Source: Haliotis asinina
Lineage: Eukaryota; Mollusca; Gastropoda; Lepetellida; Haliotidae
Length of the DNA stretch: 64,000 nucleotides
Assembly (NCBI RefSeq): GCF_037392515.1
Contig: NC_090288.1
Span: forward strand, 8,549,501-8,613,500
Reading direction: 5' to 3'
Shown: positions 13,916 to 26,700 of the stretch, piece after piece
Layout: every line of letters starts with the position of its first letter
How positions within the stretch are numbered: position 1 is the stretch's first letter
Translations under genes and position numbers: made by a program
The notes under the pieces: generated by a model
The model's database searches: none
What the model was told of the DNA's origin: nothing
The model's input: only the letters and a program-made list of their open reading frames with translations

Positions 13916-14567
13916 ACTATAGCATTTGACTTTCATCAAACAATAACTCCATTATGACAAAGGTACTATCTACCTGACAACAACCTGTACATGCAACAAT
14001 CTTTCTCCTCAACTCCCGCTACACCTGTCACATTCCAGGCTAACAAGCACATTCTCCACCATTAACAACCTCCTCATCCAACATCAGCAGGTTTAACATC
14101 AGTGGGTTTAACATCAGCAGGTGCCCTTCATGACACTAACATGGATATTATCTTATCTTTGACACTGAGATCTTCTTAAAGGGTCTTAGCTCTGAGTTAG
14201 ACTTGATCTGACAGTCAGCTGTAATTATAATTTCAAACACAGGCAGGCAGTTTCCATGTTTACCTTGCACAACAACTGAAGTTAATACAAATCTTCTAGC
14301 TAGAAATATACTGTAAGAAAAAAAGTTTCTGAAATCAACTAGCCTGGGATACCCTTGTGGTTCATAGTTCATGAATAAGCTAGAAATGCTGGGTGACTGA
14401 TAGTTGTGCCTGTTACACATAATTTCATACCATCACACGATGTCAGCTGTCCACTGATGTTTATCAGTGTCACTGAAATAAAACCAGAAACAACATTCTT
14501 CACAGAGACTGAGTTCGGGAGACGGCAAGAGGAAGCTGCTATCCCTGAGCGGATACCTAAGTATAAA

Positions 14568-14738
14568 GAATGAGGGAGTTTAGTTTTGCCCTGCTCTAGC
14601 AATATTCCAGCAATATTCCAGCAATATCACAGAAGGGGACACTAGAAATGGACTTCAGATATTGTACCCATGTGGGGAATTGAACCTGGACCTTTAGTGA
14701 ACACTTTAACCACTGGGCTACGCCCACTGTCCCCGTAT
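14568..14738 (-). repeat. SINE family A, near full length
   Basis: GAATGAGGGAGTTTAGTTTT, with the AGCAATATTCC core duplicated in tandem, ACTAGAAATGGACTTCAG, TTGTACCCATGTGGGGAATT and TTTAACCACTGGGCTACGCC. The duplicated core is peculiar to this copy. Confidence 0.78.
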
Positions 14739-16308
14739 GAGGAATTAAGAAGGGACAGAATAATCATGGATGATGGTTGGACAGATGGATTTATACAGCC
14801 TCAGTCAACTATGAATAATTTTAATTTGAAGTATGTAAATTTTTAGACTTGAGAACAAGAAAACAAAGATGTCAAGAGTCAGCAACAGAATGTCTTAAAA
14901 GCATCACAGCTAAATATAGTTTCTGTCACAAATTGCAGTCAGCAATATGAGGATTCAAATATAAGAAGGATTAAAAGTAAGTTACGCTATTGCACAAACA
15001 CAGGTGTCAAACTGAACTCCACAATTTGGACATACTTCATCACCAAATAACCTGTTTACTGCCTGGCCTGCACGAAACTTCATGGTCCAAAATCAAAAGT
15101 AACATCTAGTAAATAATATCGCTATTGTGAAAATTGATTCAAATGGATGGAACAGTAAACATATCCATTACTGAGTACAATATAGAAAAATCCATAGTCA
15201 TATTGAGACAACCTCCATTATTGACAAAAATAACTATTTATAGTAGTACAATGCAGATAAGTACTATATATCAAAAGATTATGCTATCTCTTCACTTTTA
15301 CAGGTAGGAGCCGTATCTTGACAGCGACACACCTGCACAGGTATATCTCATTACTGTGGTTCTGCTGTTTCTCATGAGGCACTATGGTACTATGTATGTA
15401 AATCATGATAAAAAAATTAAAACTTGTATTGAAATCAGTTATTTTAAGCAAGTAATCCACTATAATCATGAAATAAGGTATAGACATAGTGCTGTTGATG
15501 TACAAAAGTCCTGGATACTACAGTAAGCTTGGTTCATATAAACAAACTTGCATAAATTTAACGAAGGCCTACATTGAGTTGGTGAGCACACCTTTATAAT
15601 CTGAAAAGTCTAGATATATGCAGGACTGTCCCTTTTAGGGTGGGAATAATCTTAGTATACTGTAAGATTTACCATAACATGCTCTTCATATGCCTAAGAG
15701 GCATCGTAAACTAAAAACACGTTCATAATTTCTGAGCAAAACCATACACACATTTCTTTGTATACATTTAAATTACTGTCAGTTTCAGACAATAGATGAA
15801 CTACAGTCTGTTGAGACAATGTAGCTATTTGTGAAAAATGGGCATTATTATTTCGTATTAACGTCACATGATGAATACTCATTGAGTTCCTGAGGACATA
15901 CATACATTATAACTTTATATCATCAAAGGCACATTAATATTTTCAGACAGAAGGCGTAACATACTGTCAACAGAAAATGAAACCAATACAAAGAGCACAC
16001 TGCCAGTTGTCAAGAAAATACCATATCATATTACTCAGGTAAATTATTTTGAAAACGCCTGTTGTTATAAATCTCTCAAATATTTGCTGACATTTAAAAG
16101 TGTTCGATGATACTTAAGAAATAGACCCGTTGACAATTACGGATAAACAATAATCCCGTCTAAAGCCTCGAAGGTGAGATGACACCTTGAGCATACCTTG
16201 ATTGATTCGACAGATACGGTGGGAGGGCACCTGCCCCGTCAGAAAGAAAATAAAAAAACTTGATGGATGACATTGAAAACAGTGGGGAAAATAACAAGAA
16301 ACCTACCT

Positions 16309-16570
16309 TTGTAACTGTTTAAGCGAACCGCAGCTTAAAATGATGTCGAGGGTAACTCCAAATAATTGTAACAAACTTAGAAACTGCAGTCCACAAGCGC
16401 ATAGTGCTCCCGCGCCATATTTACAAATTCGCAGGCTAAAAATAGATTGCAACCTGCTCGGAAGAGTCCATTATTACTCGCCGCGTAGGGGTCGCTGGAT
16501 GCCTGTGGTGTGTATTGACAAACAAACGCGAAGCGTCTCTCAAACAAAACCTTACATCTGAGCCCACAAA
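16309..16570 (-). promoter_or_regulatory. Possible promoter / 5' exon of an unseen minus-strand gene
   Basis: A locally CpG-rich stretch (CTCGCCGCGTAGGGGTCGCT, AACGCGAAGCGTC, AATCGCGTG) stands out from AT-rich surroundings. On the minus strand it contains AAATATGGCGCGGG, a YY1-like element. It ends in GTTACAAAG|GTAGGT, a good splice donor at 16308. No long coding frame is present, so any exon would be mostly untranslated. No downstream coding exon was identified in 1-16300. Confidence 0.3.
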
Positions 16571-16821
16571 TCGCGTGTGAGTATAAACAAACCGGGAAAT
16601 TCTTTAGCAGCCTTGTAGATATCTCGAAAATCAGTGCGATCACAAGCAAACGCACTAAAGAAAAAATAACAAAAAATAACAAAAACATGAATACCGAAAA
16701 CGCTAATGTTATAAATGGTCATCGTGGTGCTGTAACTTCTGCTGACTAAGGGGAAAGTAAAAAAATATATTTTTTCAGCATTTCATCAACTTACTTTCAC
16801 TTTATTATACCCTACAAACAG

Positions 16822-16978
16822 GGACGGTGGGGTAGCCTAGTAGTTAAGGCGTTCGCTCGTCACTCCAAAGACCCGGGTTCAGTTCCCCACATCGCTATAT
16901 GTGAAGCCCATTTCTGGTGTTCCTCGATGTGATACTGCAGGATTATTGCCGAGAGTGGTGTAAAACTCATCCACCCAC
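16822..16978 (+). repeat. tRNA-derived SINE (family A), best-preserved head
   Basis: An A box TAGCCTAGTAG (16833-16843) and B box GGTTCAGTTCC (16876-16886) have tRNA spacing. They are followed by GTGAAGCCCATTTCTGGTG and the family tail GTGTAAAACTCATCCACCCA. This copy defines the orientation of the family; elsewhere mostly its 3' part survives. Confidence 0.8.
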
Positions 16979-16979
16979 A

Positions 16980-19900
16980 TTCCCTATAAACATCATTTCT
17001 TCAGTAATTCAATGGTCGTCAGTCTCGCTGACTTGGTTAATGAAAGACATCCCGTCTTGGTGAATGCACGTCACCAGCTGCCCTGACCAATGTTCATTAT
17101 GTCAATCACTTGATTGTTTAGTCAACTTTCGGTTATAATCGTCGCCATATTGCCGAACACTTTCTCAGAACGATGTAAAACATAAAGAAATTAATAGTTT
17201 TTTTTAATATTTTCATGGAGATATTTCTTCCCAAGTCATTTTTAAAAAAAAATCTAATCAGTTAGGTTCTTTAAGATTGAATTACTCCCTCATTAAGAAT
17301 TTCACAACATATTTAATGTAATCTGCTCATGAAACACGATGTTTTTATCGATACATCAAAGTTGGTACATGTTAAACATATCTACAATTTTAATTTTTTT
17401 CAACTTAAACATTTTTAGCATTTTCCCCTACTTTAAGACACCTGTTCAAATATTCACGTATGAATCCTTCACATAACACAAAGTTCCTTTCTCGCTAATT
17501 TCCTCGTTCAGTCTAAACCACGCACATAAAAATTCCACCTGTACATGTCTTGAATGACACAAGCGGTGAATACACACTTCTATGATGCGAAGTCTTCTAA
17601 GGGTGATTTACGTTAAATTGCAATTAACGTAAGTAATTAGTATATGGTTGGAACATACACGATATATGATCCGATATATTTGCGAAGTACATCATGTAAT
17701 TGTTCTGCTTCAACACGCCCGGTACAACTACGCAGCAATAAATCTCTCCGATCAAATTACTGTAGCCAGGCAATCATTAGGCTCCGCTACTTTGAAGGGT
17801 GTGATAATTCTTTTTATTCGCGTGCCTTGTAAACATTAAGATCGTAATTACATAGCTCGCTTGGTTCATTTGCTTGTCGTGGAACAATTATTTTAATATG
17901 GTTTGCAGTCTTGTAATTTTGGTATACATGTATAGGTTTAGTTTATTTACCAGTGCTATAATCAACTGTGTTGCAGGAGCATGGCATTCTATATTGTCGG
18001 CAAGAGCGTTTATAATATTTGATAACTCAAGGCCCATTAAGTTTCCAATTATTTGAGAAGATAGAGGCCCACAAGAATCGGTACATTAAAAAATATTCTG
18101 GAACCATGTAAGTCTATGAAATTTGGCAAGTCTGCGTAGAACCATGAGAAAATATTTCGTTTGGCAAGTCTGGATAACTGCAGTTTCAAGTTTCAAGTTA
18201 AAAATGAAGAACGCTTCTTGGCTCTGTTTTGTTGAATTTTATCAAGAAAATTCAATACCTTTTTTCTGTAGTATAGTTTACATCATTGTTCAGTAATCGT
18301 CATCTATATGCACGATCTATTTAATGCATACTGCATGTACGGGAATATTAATCGACAGTTTGTTTAAAAAAAACCCCAGATTAATAGAGAGGGCGGCGTA
18401 AAACTAAACTCAATCACATATTTAAAAACGTCCAAGAGAAAACAGGGTGCATCTACAGCGTCATTTTAAGTTTCTGTAAAATCTGCTTCTCGTAATTAAT
18501 GCGATGTAATAAAACACAACTCCGCATTGGTCTCACGTGATTCACCTTATGAAAATACAACAATTCTCGAGGTTTGATGTTATATTGATATTCAGTTTTG
18601 TCAAAAGAGCACATAATTTGTGTTTTGTTTGAGATGGTTCACCCTTATCGTAATGTCTGTAAAGTCATTGTCATGGCTCCATCTATGTTAGCAGAGGCAC
18701 AGAATAGCCGATATGATCTGTCCGCAATCTGTCATTAACCCAAGAACCTCAATGGACGGGAAGCATTGTGAAGCGGTAGTAAAATCCTTACCGATGTTTT
18801 GTTGGTGGTGGGTGATCAGGAGGAGAAGTTGCGTGCGTATGTTGTGTTAGTAAGGTTGGACGAGTAGCCTCCCTTTATGTAATTTATGTAACGGTGGCAT
18901 TGCAAATACATCTTCGTACAAGTGAAGTGCTGACATTAATATACCCCTATTATGTTCATTTCTCTTAAATACCATTGAAATATGTCAAATGGAATCAGTG
19001 TAGACCTACTTTTCAATCGATAGTTACCTCTGCATCTGAAATACATCACAGTTACGACCCGTGAAGGTCCGGATTTGACCATGCCTTCAGCAACGGGATC
19101 GGGTGGTCAGGCTCGTTGACTTGGTTGGCACATGTCATCTGTTCCCAGTTGCGCAGATCGATGATTATGCTGTTGATCACTGGGTTGTCTGGTCCAGACT
19201 CGATTAATACAAACCATGATCCATACCGTTGGAATACTGCTGAGAGCCTTGTTAAACACTAAACAAACGGTTCTTGTCTCTACAGTTGGAGAAGTTGGGT
19301 GAGTGATTACATTTTCATGAGGAAGATTACACAATATAATATGTTATTCTATCATAATTCATATCACAATGATTGCATTGTCTGTGAAGACATACGAACA
19401 GTCAGTTCTTTTGAATGCAATGTAATGGTCAAGGTATTGAAAAAATCGAAATTTTATCATCCGAACTGAAGAATATTTTGCCGTGTCATTAAGTAACATG
19501 ACGGGTATCCGAATAGGGAAGGGTAACTGGACTGGACACCCGAGTAGAAACTGGAGTCTAGGTCGGAGTTGTGTAAGGTGATAAGAAGCGATACAAAACG
19601 GCATCATCCGAAACTACATGTATAGATCTATGCAATATTAACGCAAACAACTGGCGACTGAAACTGGATGTACATCACTTAATTTTGTTATCTGCAAATG
19701 AACAGGATAATGTCCTTCAATATTCTAACATGAATGTCATCTTCCATAAAAATTTGTTTCCCGTCATCCAGCGTTCGAAATAACCGCCGTGGCTCGGAGG
19801 CCAAGCGCCGGTTGTTATTGCATCGGGCCGGCAGTTTCAAATATCTGCAGGCCCATGTGGTAATTTAGTAATTTATCTTTTTTCACAACTGGAAACTTTC

Positions 19901-20640
19901 CCCTTTGTTAACGTTCGGGGATCATCCATGATCCTCTGTGTTGCGAAAAATAAGTTTCACTTCCTGGTATTTCAGCGCGCTTTGCGCTTAGGAATGTCAA
20001 CACCAGTCTTTAACAAATTAAAACTTCAGTCTGCGTGATAGACTTCGCTAATTGATTTAGTAGAAACAGTGTGAAACTGTGACCACTGTAGTCTATTTTG
20101 TTTTTACTGGTTTAACTATAACAGAATGGGCCTGCAGTTTTCATTCATGGCCTATAGATTTTAAAATTTACAGACGGCGGCAGGTCCTGATGGCAAACTG
20201 GAAGGTGAAAGTATCATTGCAAACACTACCGACATCCAGTTAAATCATCCTCGGTTAAATCATTGGGAACTCGAATCCAGTTTTAACACCGATTCCGAAT
20301 GATCCCTTAAGAATCCATTCTTTATGAAACAACCCGATGCATGTACCACAGCTTGAGTCTGTAGAACCGTTAGCATATGTCTAATAAAAGTAACGATGAA
20401 TTTATATAGTGATTAACGCATGTGTCATCAGTGTCAACGGGATGGTGACAGCAAATGCGCGATCATGTCAGGTATTGACGCATGAGGAAGAATTTTTGAC
20501 CCTAGAGTACATGTATGATGCTACTTATCCAGGTTGCATACATTGCTTTCTTCGGTTCATTTCCGCACAACGAAATCGCGGGAGAACCTTCCATAGCACA
20601 AAGCAACAACATTGAGTGGACTTCGTGTAACGGCGACGTG
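16980..20640. other. Intergenic sequence upstream of PPP4R2
   Basis: It contains the family B SINE at 19058-19265 and possibly another very worn one at about 17010-17160. A GC-rich patch (19768-19860, CGCCGTGGCTCGGAGGCCAA) could be a transposon remnant. No gene was recognised. Confidence 0.5.
19058..19265 (+). repeat. SINE-like family B copy, inverted
   Basis: CGACCCGTGAAGGTCCGGAT, GGGATCGGGTGGTCAGGCTC, TGACTTGGTTGGCACATGTC, CTGGGTTGTCTGGTCCAGAC. The tail end is degraded. Confidence 0.72.
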
Positions 20641-20642
20641 CA

Positions 20643-20769
20643 GGTCAATGAACCAGACTGAACACCCCTCTTATTGGTTCAGTCTATTGACCGACATTTT
20701 GCCCTTACGTCACTTCCTCGCCGCCATTTCTTGACCTTCATGGTGCGAGTAGCCGGAGAGGAGGTCACC
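20643..20769 (+). promoter_or_regulatory. PPP4R2 proximal promoter with CRE, ETS and YY1-like sites
   Basis: Just upstream of the start codon are TTACGTCA (20705-20712, half-CRE/ATF), overlapping CACTTCCT (20711-20718, ETS-like) and GCCGCCATTTC (20720-20730, YY1-like). This combination is typical of TATA-less housekeeping promoters. An inverted CCAAT box (ATTGG, 20673-20677) lies within a strong inverted repeat: GGTCAAT (20643-20649) and AGACTGAAC (20655-20663) pair with GTTCAGTCT (20677-20685) and ATTGACC (20686-20692). The transcription start cannot be fixed from sequence. Confidence 0.6.
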
Positions 20770-23700
20770 ATGGACAATCGGGAGGAAGTATTTGACGCCC
20801 TGAATGGTTTGTAGATTCTTCATATGTACCAAACGAAGCTGTAATGTTTTCGCAACACGTTTTTATAATTATGTCTATCCTTATTTCAGATTTTGAGAAG
20901 AAACCATCGAAAAATATACCCCCGTTATTGGAGCAGTTTCTAAGCGAAGTGGCCAAAACGGGCGAAACGCTGTAAGTTGTCACGTTTACAAGTATCTGCT
21001 GTGTGTGATATATCCCAATCACGTTGCGGTCCAGCGGACATGGAGTAGTTCCATAATTTGTGTAATTTTGACAACCATGTTACAACACGATATGAACACA
21101 GTCGGTGTGATGATATATGAAGAAGCGTCTTGAAGTGTAAACAAAGCGAAGTGGCGGACAATTCAAACGGCGCGTGGTTCGGACAGGGTCTAGTTCAGCA
21201 TGTATAATTACAGCTAGCTAAACGGCACACATTGTAATTCGTGGTGACAAAGATCTGAAATGCCATTTGTGTTCATAAGTAGGATCAGTCACGTGGGAAT
21301 GACGAACGAATGATACGATTTTCTAAAATAACAAAAGTGAAGTTAGGGAAGTGTTGACGAAATATGTAATAGTAATTTGTCATACATGATCGATGTTTCT
21401 ATAATGGAAGAAGTACAAAGAACACCTAATTCCCTTTAATGTATGTTCATTATCATTTGATAATTCCTGTATGTTTTTCAGTTGAAAATACCCTCTATTC
21501 TAGTTATTTTCACTGGTTTAATACTTTTTGTTAATCAGGGATTTACTGACACTTTCAGATAGGCCATGTCATTTGCAGTATGTAAAATTGTGTTCACAGC
21601 TGTTAGATAGTTCATTCTCAGTATCTCCAGGGTATGTGTTCTGATAAATCTCAGAGATCTAAAAATGCCATTTGTGTTCATAAATAGGATCAGTCACATG
21701 GGAATGACAAACAAATCATACGACTTTCTGTCTGTAATAAATGTGAACTTAGTGAAGCGTTGATAAAGCATGTGTCTTCATTATCACTTGATACTTACTG
21801 CATGTTTTTCATTTGAAAATACAAACTTTTCTTAGTTTTACTCATTTGATATGTATCGGTATGTGTTTCCAACTCAGGTCATATGAGCTAGTATCTCATA
21901 ATAACAGCAAACAGAGCACACAACAAGAATCTCTGTGATTTGCTCACGCGTCTGCATGTAACTGGTAACAGCCAATGACAAGACTTATAATAGTGTTGTA
22001 TTATAATTGCCTGGAAGTTAAACAGTAACTTTATGAATGATCAGTAATTGATTATCGTTCGTTAAGATAATCCAATGATCAGTCATGAAAATTCAACCAA
22101 TTCTCAACTCTATATTTGAAATAAAAAATAAGACTATTAAGAGAAAAGTTTATCCATTGACTATTTTCACATCATGATGTTATGAAATTTTTTGAAAGTT
22201 TCATAGCTGTTTGCTTAATTCTGCTCTGTTAGTTTCTTCTCTCAAGGGAGGTAATTATTGATAGGTCATATACAGGTTTGATTTTCTGTAATGTGAAAAT
22301 AATAGTATCTTGTCCAACAAAAACACTCTTCCATGTCCAGTCCTTTGGCCAGTAAATAACTTCCATTATTTGTTGTGAAATGCCAGTGGACCTTTACAGT
22401 ATTGGACTCTTAATGAACAGTATGTTAGATAACAGACTATCCTTTCCACTGAAAAAATGTAAACATTGTAAAGGTTTAGTCAGGCATTTGTTTGAGGGAC
22501 TTTCAGTCTAAAGATACAGTACAAGCAGTAGATTCCCTCAATCTTGAACTCTTCAATCTGGAACCTGATATTTCTCCTTGCATGAATTTGTACACAGACA
22601 TTATATCTCAAACTTCAAGATTCAGATGCTTTTGAAATTGTATTGCCGTCTAAAGCCAGAGTTTTAATATTTTACACAATTCACATGTACACACCAGGGT
22701 TTTACCTTGATTTGCCGTATTTGGATTACCAAGGAGCAATGAAAGTAATTTCATTGGCTACATTTATGTGTATTGGATCCACATTATGTGTTGGGTGAAT
22801 GTGAAACCCTGACATTCTTCAAGTCACTAATGTATTGTACGAACCGCAATGACTGAAAATGTACTAGTAATTAGGTCTTATTTAACTGTTGCTAGACATG
22901 CAAATCTAATATTTGTTTTGCATAATTCAGTAAACTAAGGTAAGGTGATTGGTTTTAACATTGATCATGAATTTGGCACTGTGAGATGTAAGCACAATAT
23001 GTACACAGTCAGTAATTTGTGGCATGGGTTTAATGAAAAAGGGATATCTGATAAACCAACTTAAGCAGTCAATAGCCTGTCATTATTATTTTTCATACAA
23101 TTCTGACTTAGCAGATGCTTCATCAAATGACATGGCTGATTGAAGAGCTACATCAAAAGGGTTTGGCGAGTTTGAGCAGCTTTTCTATGGTTATGTGCTA
23201 TTTTAATCTGTAAGCAAAATTTTGTGGACATACTAGATATCAGCCAAAATGTTATCCTATTTTAGGATTAATTGAGAAGAAATAGTAAAAATGTTTTCCT
23301 GTATTTATTATTAGCAAATCTTATGATTAAACTGAACTTTTAAATACGAGTGGATAGATGGTTTCAGATAAGGTTATAAAATACATTTAGAAAGTTTCAT
23401 TGACAAGAGTTCTGTAAATTGTATGATAGGTGAATTAAGCCACAGCTATATGCCAGCAAAGAACAGCGTAAATCTATTGAAACATGTGAAATTGCCATTC
23501 AGATACCTATCAAACTACTAACTATTCAGTGTAGGGCTGTGTATTGGTGAATGAATTGAATTGCAATATATTGTGATTCAGGCACCCGTATAGCGATGCG
23601 TATTGTGTTATCTTAGGAACTTAAGTTTTTGACAGTAGTTACCACTAATTATATGTGGTGGTCCAATATTTATGATGGTGTATTCCACTTCAACATCTCG

Positions 23701-26700
23701 CGTGACTCCTGTCAGTCGACCTGCTGCAAAGAAGCATACTGTTCCCAATGACTCTGATTCCGACTAGAGTTATCTTTCTTGATATGAGGTGACTGTAACA
23801 CACCTTCCACAGAGCGAAATATTAAATCTTCTAACTTGTTGAGTTTCCTGACTAAAATCTTTTTGGGATGTATTCGGGGGATAGTTGTCTTTTAAATTCC
23901 CCAACGTTTAACCATTGACTTCCCCACCCCCCCAAATTGACAGGTTTTTCTCAAAGTGTGTTTCAGCACTACACCGTCACCTGTCAGTAGACACATCAGT
24001 CGAGAATGAACAATTTTCAGGCAAGATCAAGTAACGTTTTTGTTGTTTTATGGTTCAATGTTATGGCATTTAAAAGATCATATTAATCAAAGTCAATAAA
24101 TTATTCCAAGTTTTTTTTTTGGAGGGGGGGGGGGGTTGATTTTGTGGTTTTTCTTTTCAAAATTACATTGTGGATAATGAATAGAATAACCATCTCAGTA
24201 CAAAAGATTACGAGAAATATGCACTAGTTAAAATAATGTTCAATGCCAAGGCTCAGCACTGTGGACATTATTTCAACTCAGGCATATTTCATTTGTACCT
24301 TGTTAATTATTCTCTAATTAATGATTTACAAATTCATGGTATTCTAATTGTGTTACTTGATAATTAGAGAAGGCTAAAACAAAGGATAACTGGAAATGGG
24401 AAGAGTTATTAACCAACAGTAAGAAAACTGGGTCATCAATAATATCTATAACTAAACTGTTGTAAGGGAAATAAACATGATAAAGGGTTCATTCACTCAC
24501 AATGCACAAAGTTACATCTTTATTTCTGCAGCTCAGTATGGTTTTATTGTTAGCATTCCAAGCATAAATGTGTTCCTGATGACATGAAATATGATGCTTA
24601 GTTTCGGTCTTTGTAATATAATTTTGATGAAAGTCTATCCAAAATGAACCAATTATTGATCATTATATGGTTAACAGTTATCAGTGTCTGTGATCTGTAG
24701 TGTGAACCATTTCTATTGACAAGTATTTTAGCAATGGCAGATGTTAGCAGATCCATATGAAATACATACATGCTTGATAACAGAACATAATGCTCTGGAA
24801 ACAGCAATACAGTTCTGAATCTTTATATTCATTTATGGTATAAGTTCATCTACTTGCATCTAAACAGTCTTTTGTCATCTCAGTGTTCATCATGGTGATA
24901 GTAGCAATTATCATGAACTGGTGTTACTTGAGCATCATTGTAAACAAGGAAATAAGATCAGAATTCAGGAAGCCTTGTCCAACTGTGATGTTACTTGTGG
25001 ACTTATGTTTGATTTCCTGATTGCTTGCTGTGTAAATCATCTTTCATGATTTATGTTTTAGTGACTTAAAAATCTACTTTCCCAACTTACATATTCAATT
25101 TGCATGTCCAGTTTTTTTCAACATAAGGAGTATGTACTCCCTTAGAGTACTGGAAAAACTGAAAGAGTTTATTTGGAGCACTGAATGGAATTTAATAGCT
25201 TACCACTAATCTTGTTTTCATTTCATGTATGCATCACAACATTCTGGAGCCTTGCATGTTTGTATGATGATGGTCATATTTGTGAAAATGAACAAGCATA
25301 TGCTAGTATAAACTATGTCGTTCAATGTAAGGTAGTGTGACTTGGTTACTGTAAAGATGAAATCTGATTTAAGATACTGGGGTTATTATGGGTTGGTCCT
25401 TCCATCATGTCTTTGAACATCGTTACAATATTGGTATGAATTGCATCCAGCTTTTTGGTGTGAAATAATAGGTTGGAATTTAGAAAATGATATGCAAATT
25501 GCATATTCACAAATAATTTATGCCCGTTGGTGAATAAATTACAATTTATTTTTTGTAAATCATTTATCTGCTGTGACATTTTGTGCACATTGTGTTTTTA
25601 AGTTAATTGAAGCTGAGGCCATTAGTATCTTTGAACTTGAACCCATAAATGATTTAAATATATGTTTTTTAAATATTAGGTTCCTTGCAAGGGTGCATTG
25701 AACTTTGTGTGTATAATTTGAACAGAGGCACATGTAAACTGTGTAATTGGGTAAAATATGCATAGAAAATTTCCAGCTATGCATTAAAAAATAATTGTTG
25801 CATACAAATTAAATAATTAAAATTTTAGGTACCCAAAAAGTTTCAAACTTGTACATTGTACTTACTTACTCATTGTACCTGTATACGTTAAAAAATTATA
25901 AAAATCGCTTTTGTAATAGAAGACAGCGGTTGCAATCAAGTTATACTGTCAGTATAGGATGAGTGAGTTTTTATGAAATCATTTCCATTATAGTTATGTT
26001 GGTTATGATAAAGTATGACAGAAGGCAGTAAATACCTGCTTAGCAAACTTACTCATTGACATGTAGATAGGCGAGTAAAATCACTGAAATACCCACATAA
26101 TTGAAAGCAGTGCGTAATGGAAAATGAAATGCCAACTCAACATTCATAATACCTTATCCAAAAAAAAAAGGAATACAGTGGGACTTTAATGGTATCTAGA
26201 GCCCTGCACTGATGGGCATTACATTACAGTGTGTAAAGGAGCTTTGTATGAAAACATCAAGATGTCCTTCAATGTACTCCTCAGTATACTCAAGGACGTG
26301 ATATTGATATGTATCACAGACAGATAATTGTCAACTAAATATTGATTGATTATTGGTATATGTTAAAAACATTGCGTTGAGCAAAACTTAAAGGTCAGAA
26401 AGGAACAGCATATCTCATGTCATTGGTGAATGAGGACTCATTTCTGCATGGATTTCTAAGAAAGAAACCAGCATTTTTACAGAGGCAATTTTGTATTGTG
26501 CGAGTCAGTTCAAAGTTTATTTGATCATTAGTTATGTACATTGTCACATATATGAAATCAATGACAATTTTCATATCAATAATAATTAATACATGTAATT
26601 CTTAATTTTGATTGTTGATGTTTGTAGCCTGACCTAGTGTATTCTGTAGTGGCATGATGTACATATAACTAAACAGGGAGTAATATGTTGTGATGTACAG

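Larger units (their letters stand above)
1..16300. other. Gene-poor sequence, possibly intergenic or one long intron
   Basis: No open frame here has both coding character and splice support. Apart from the repeats listed separately, I see only AT-rich unique sequence. If 16309-16570 is a first exon, this stretch would be its first intron. Confidence 0.5.

Noticed and set aside
13665-13922. 85-codon open frame rich in Pro/His/Thr
   Set aside because: It lies wholly in the CCA/CAT low-complexity tract and its repeats follow DNA composition.
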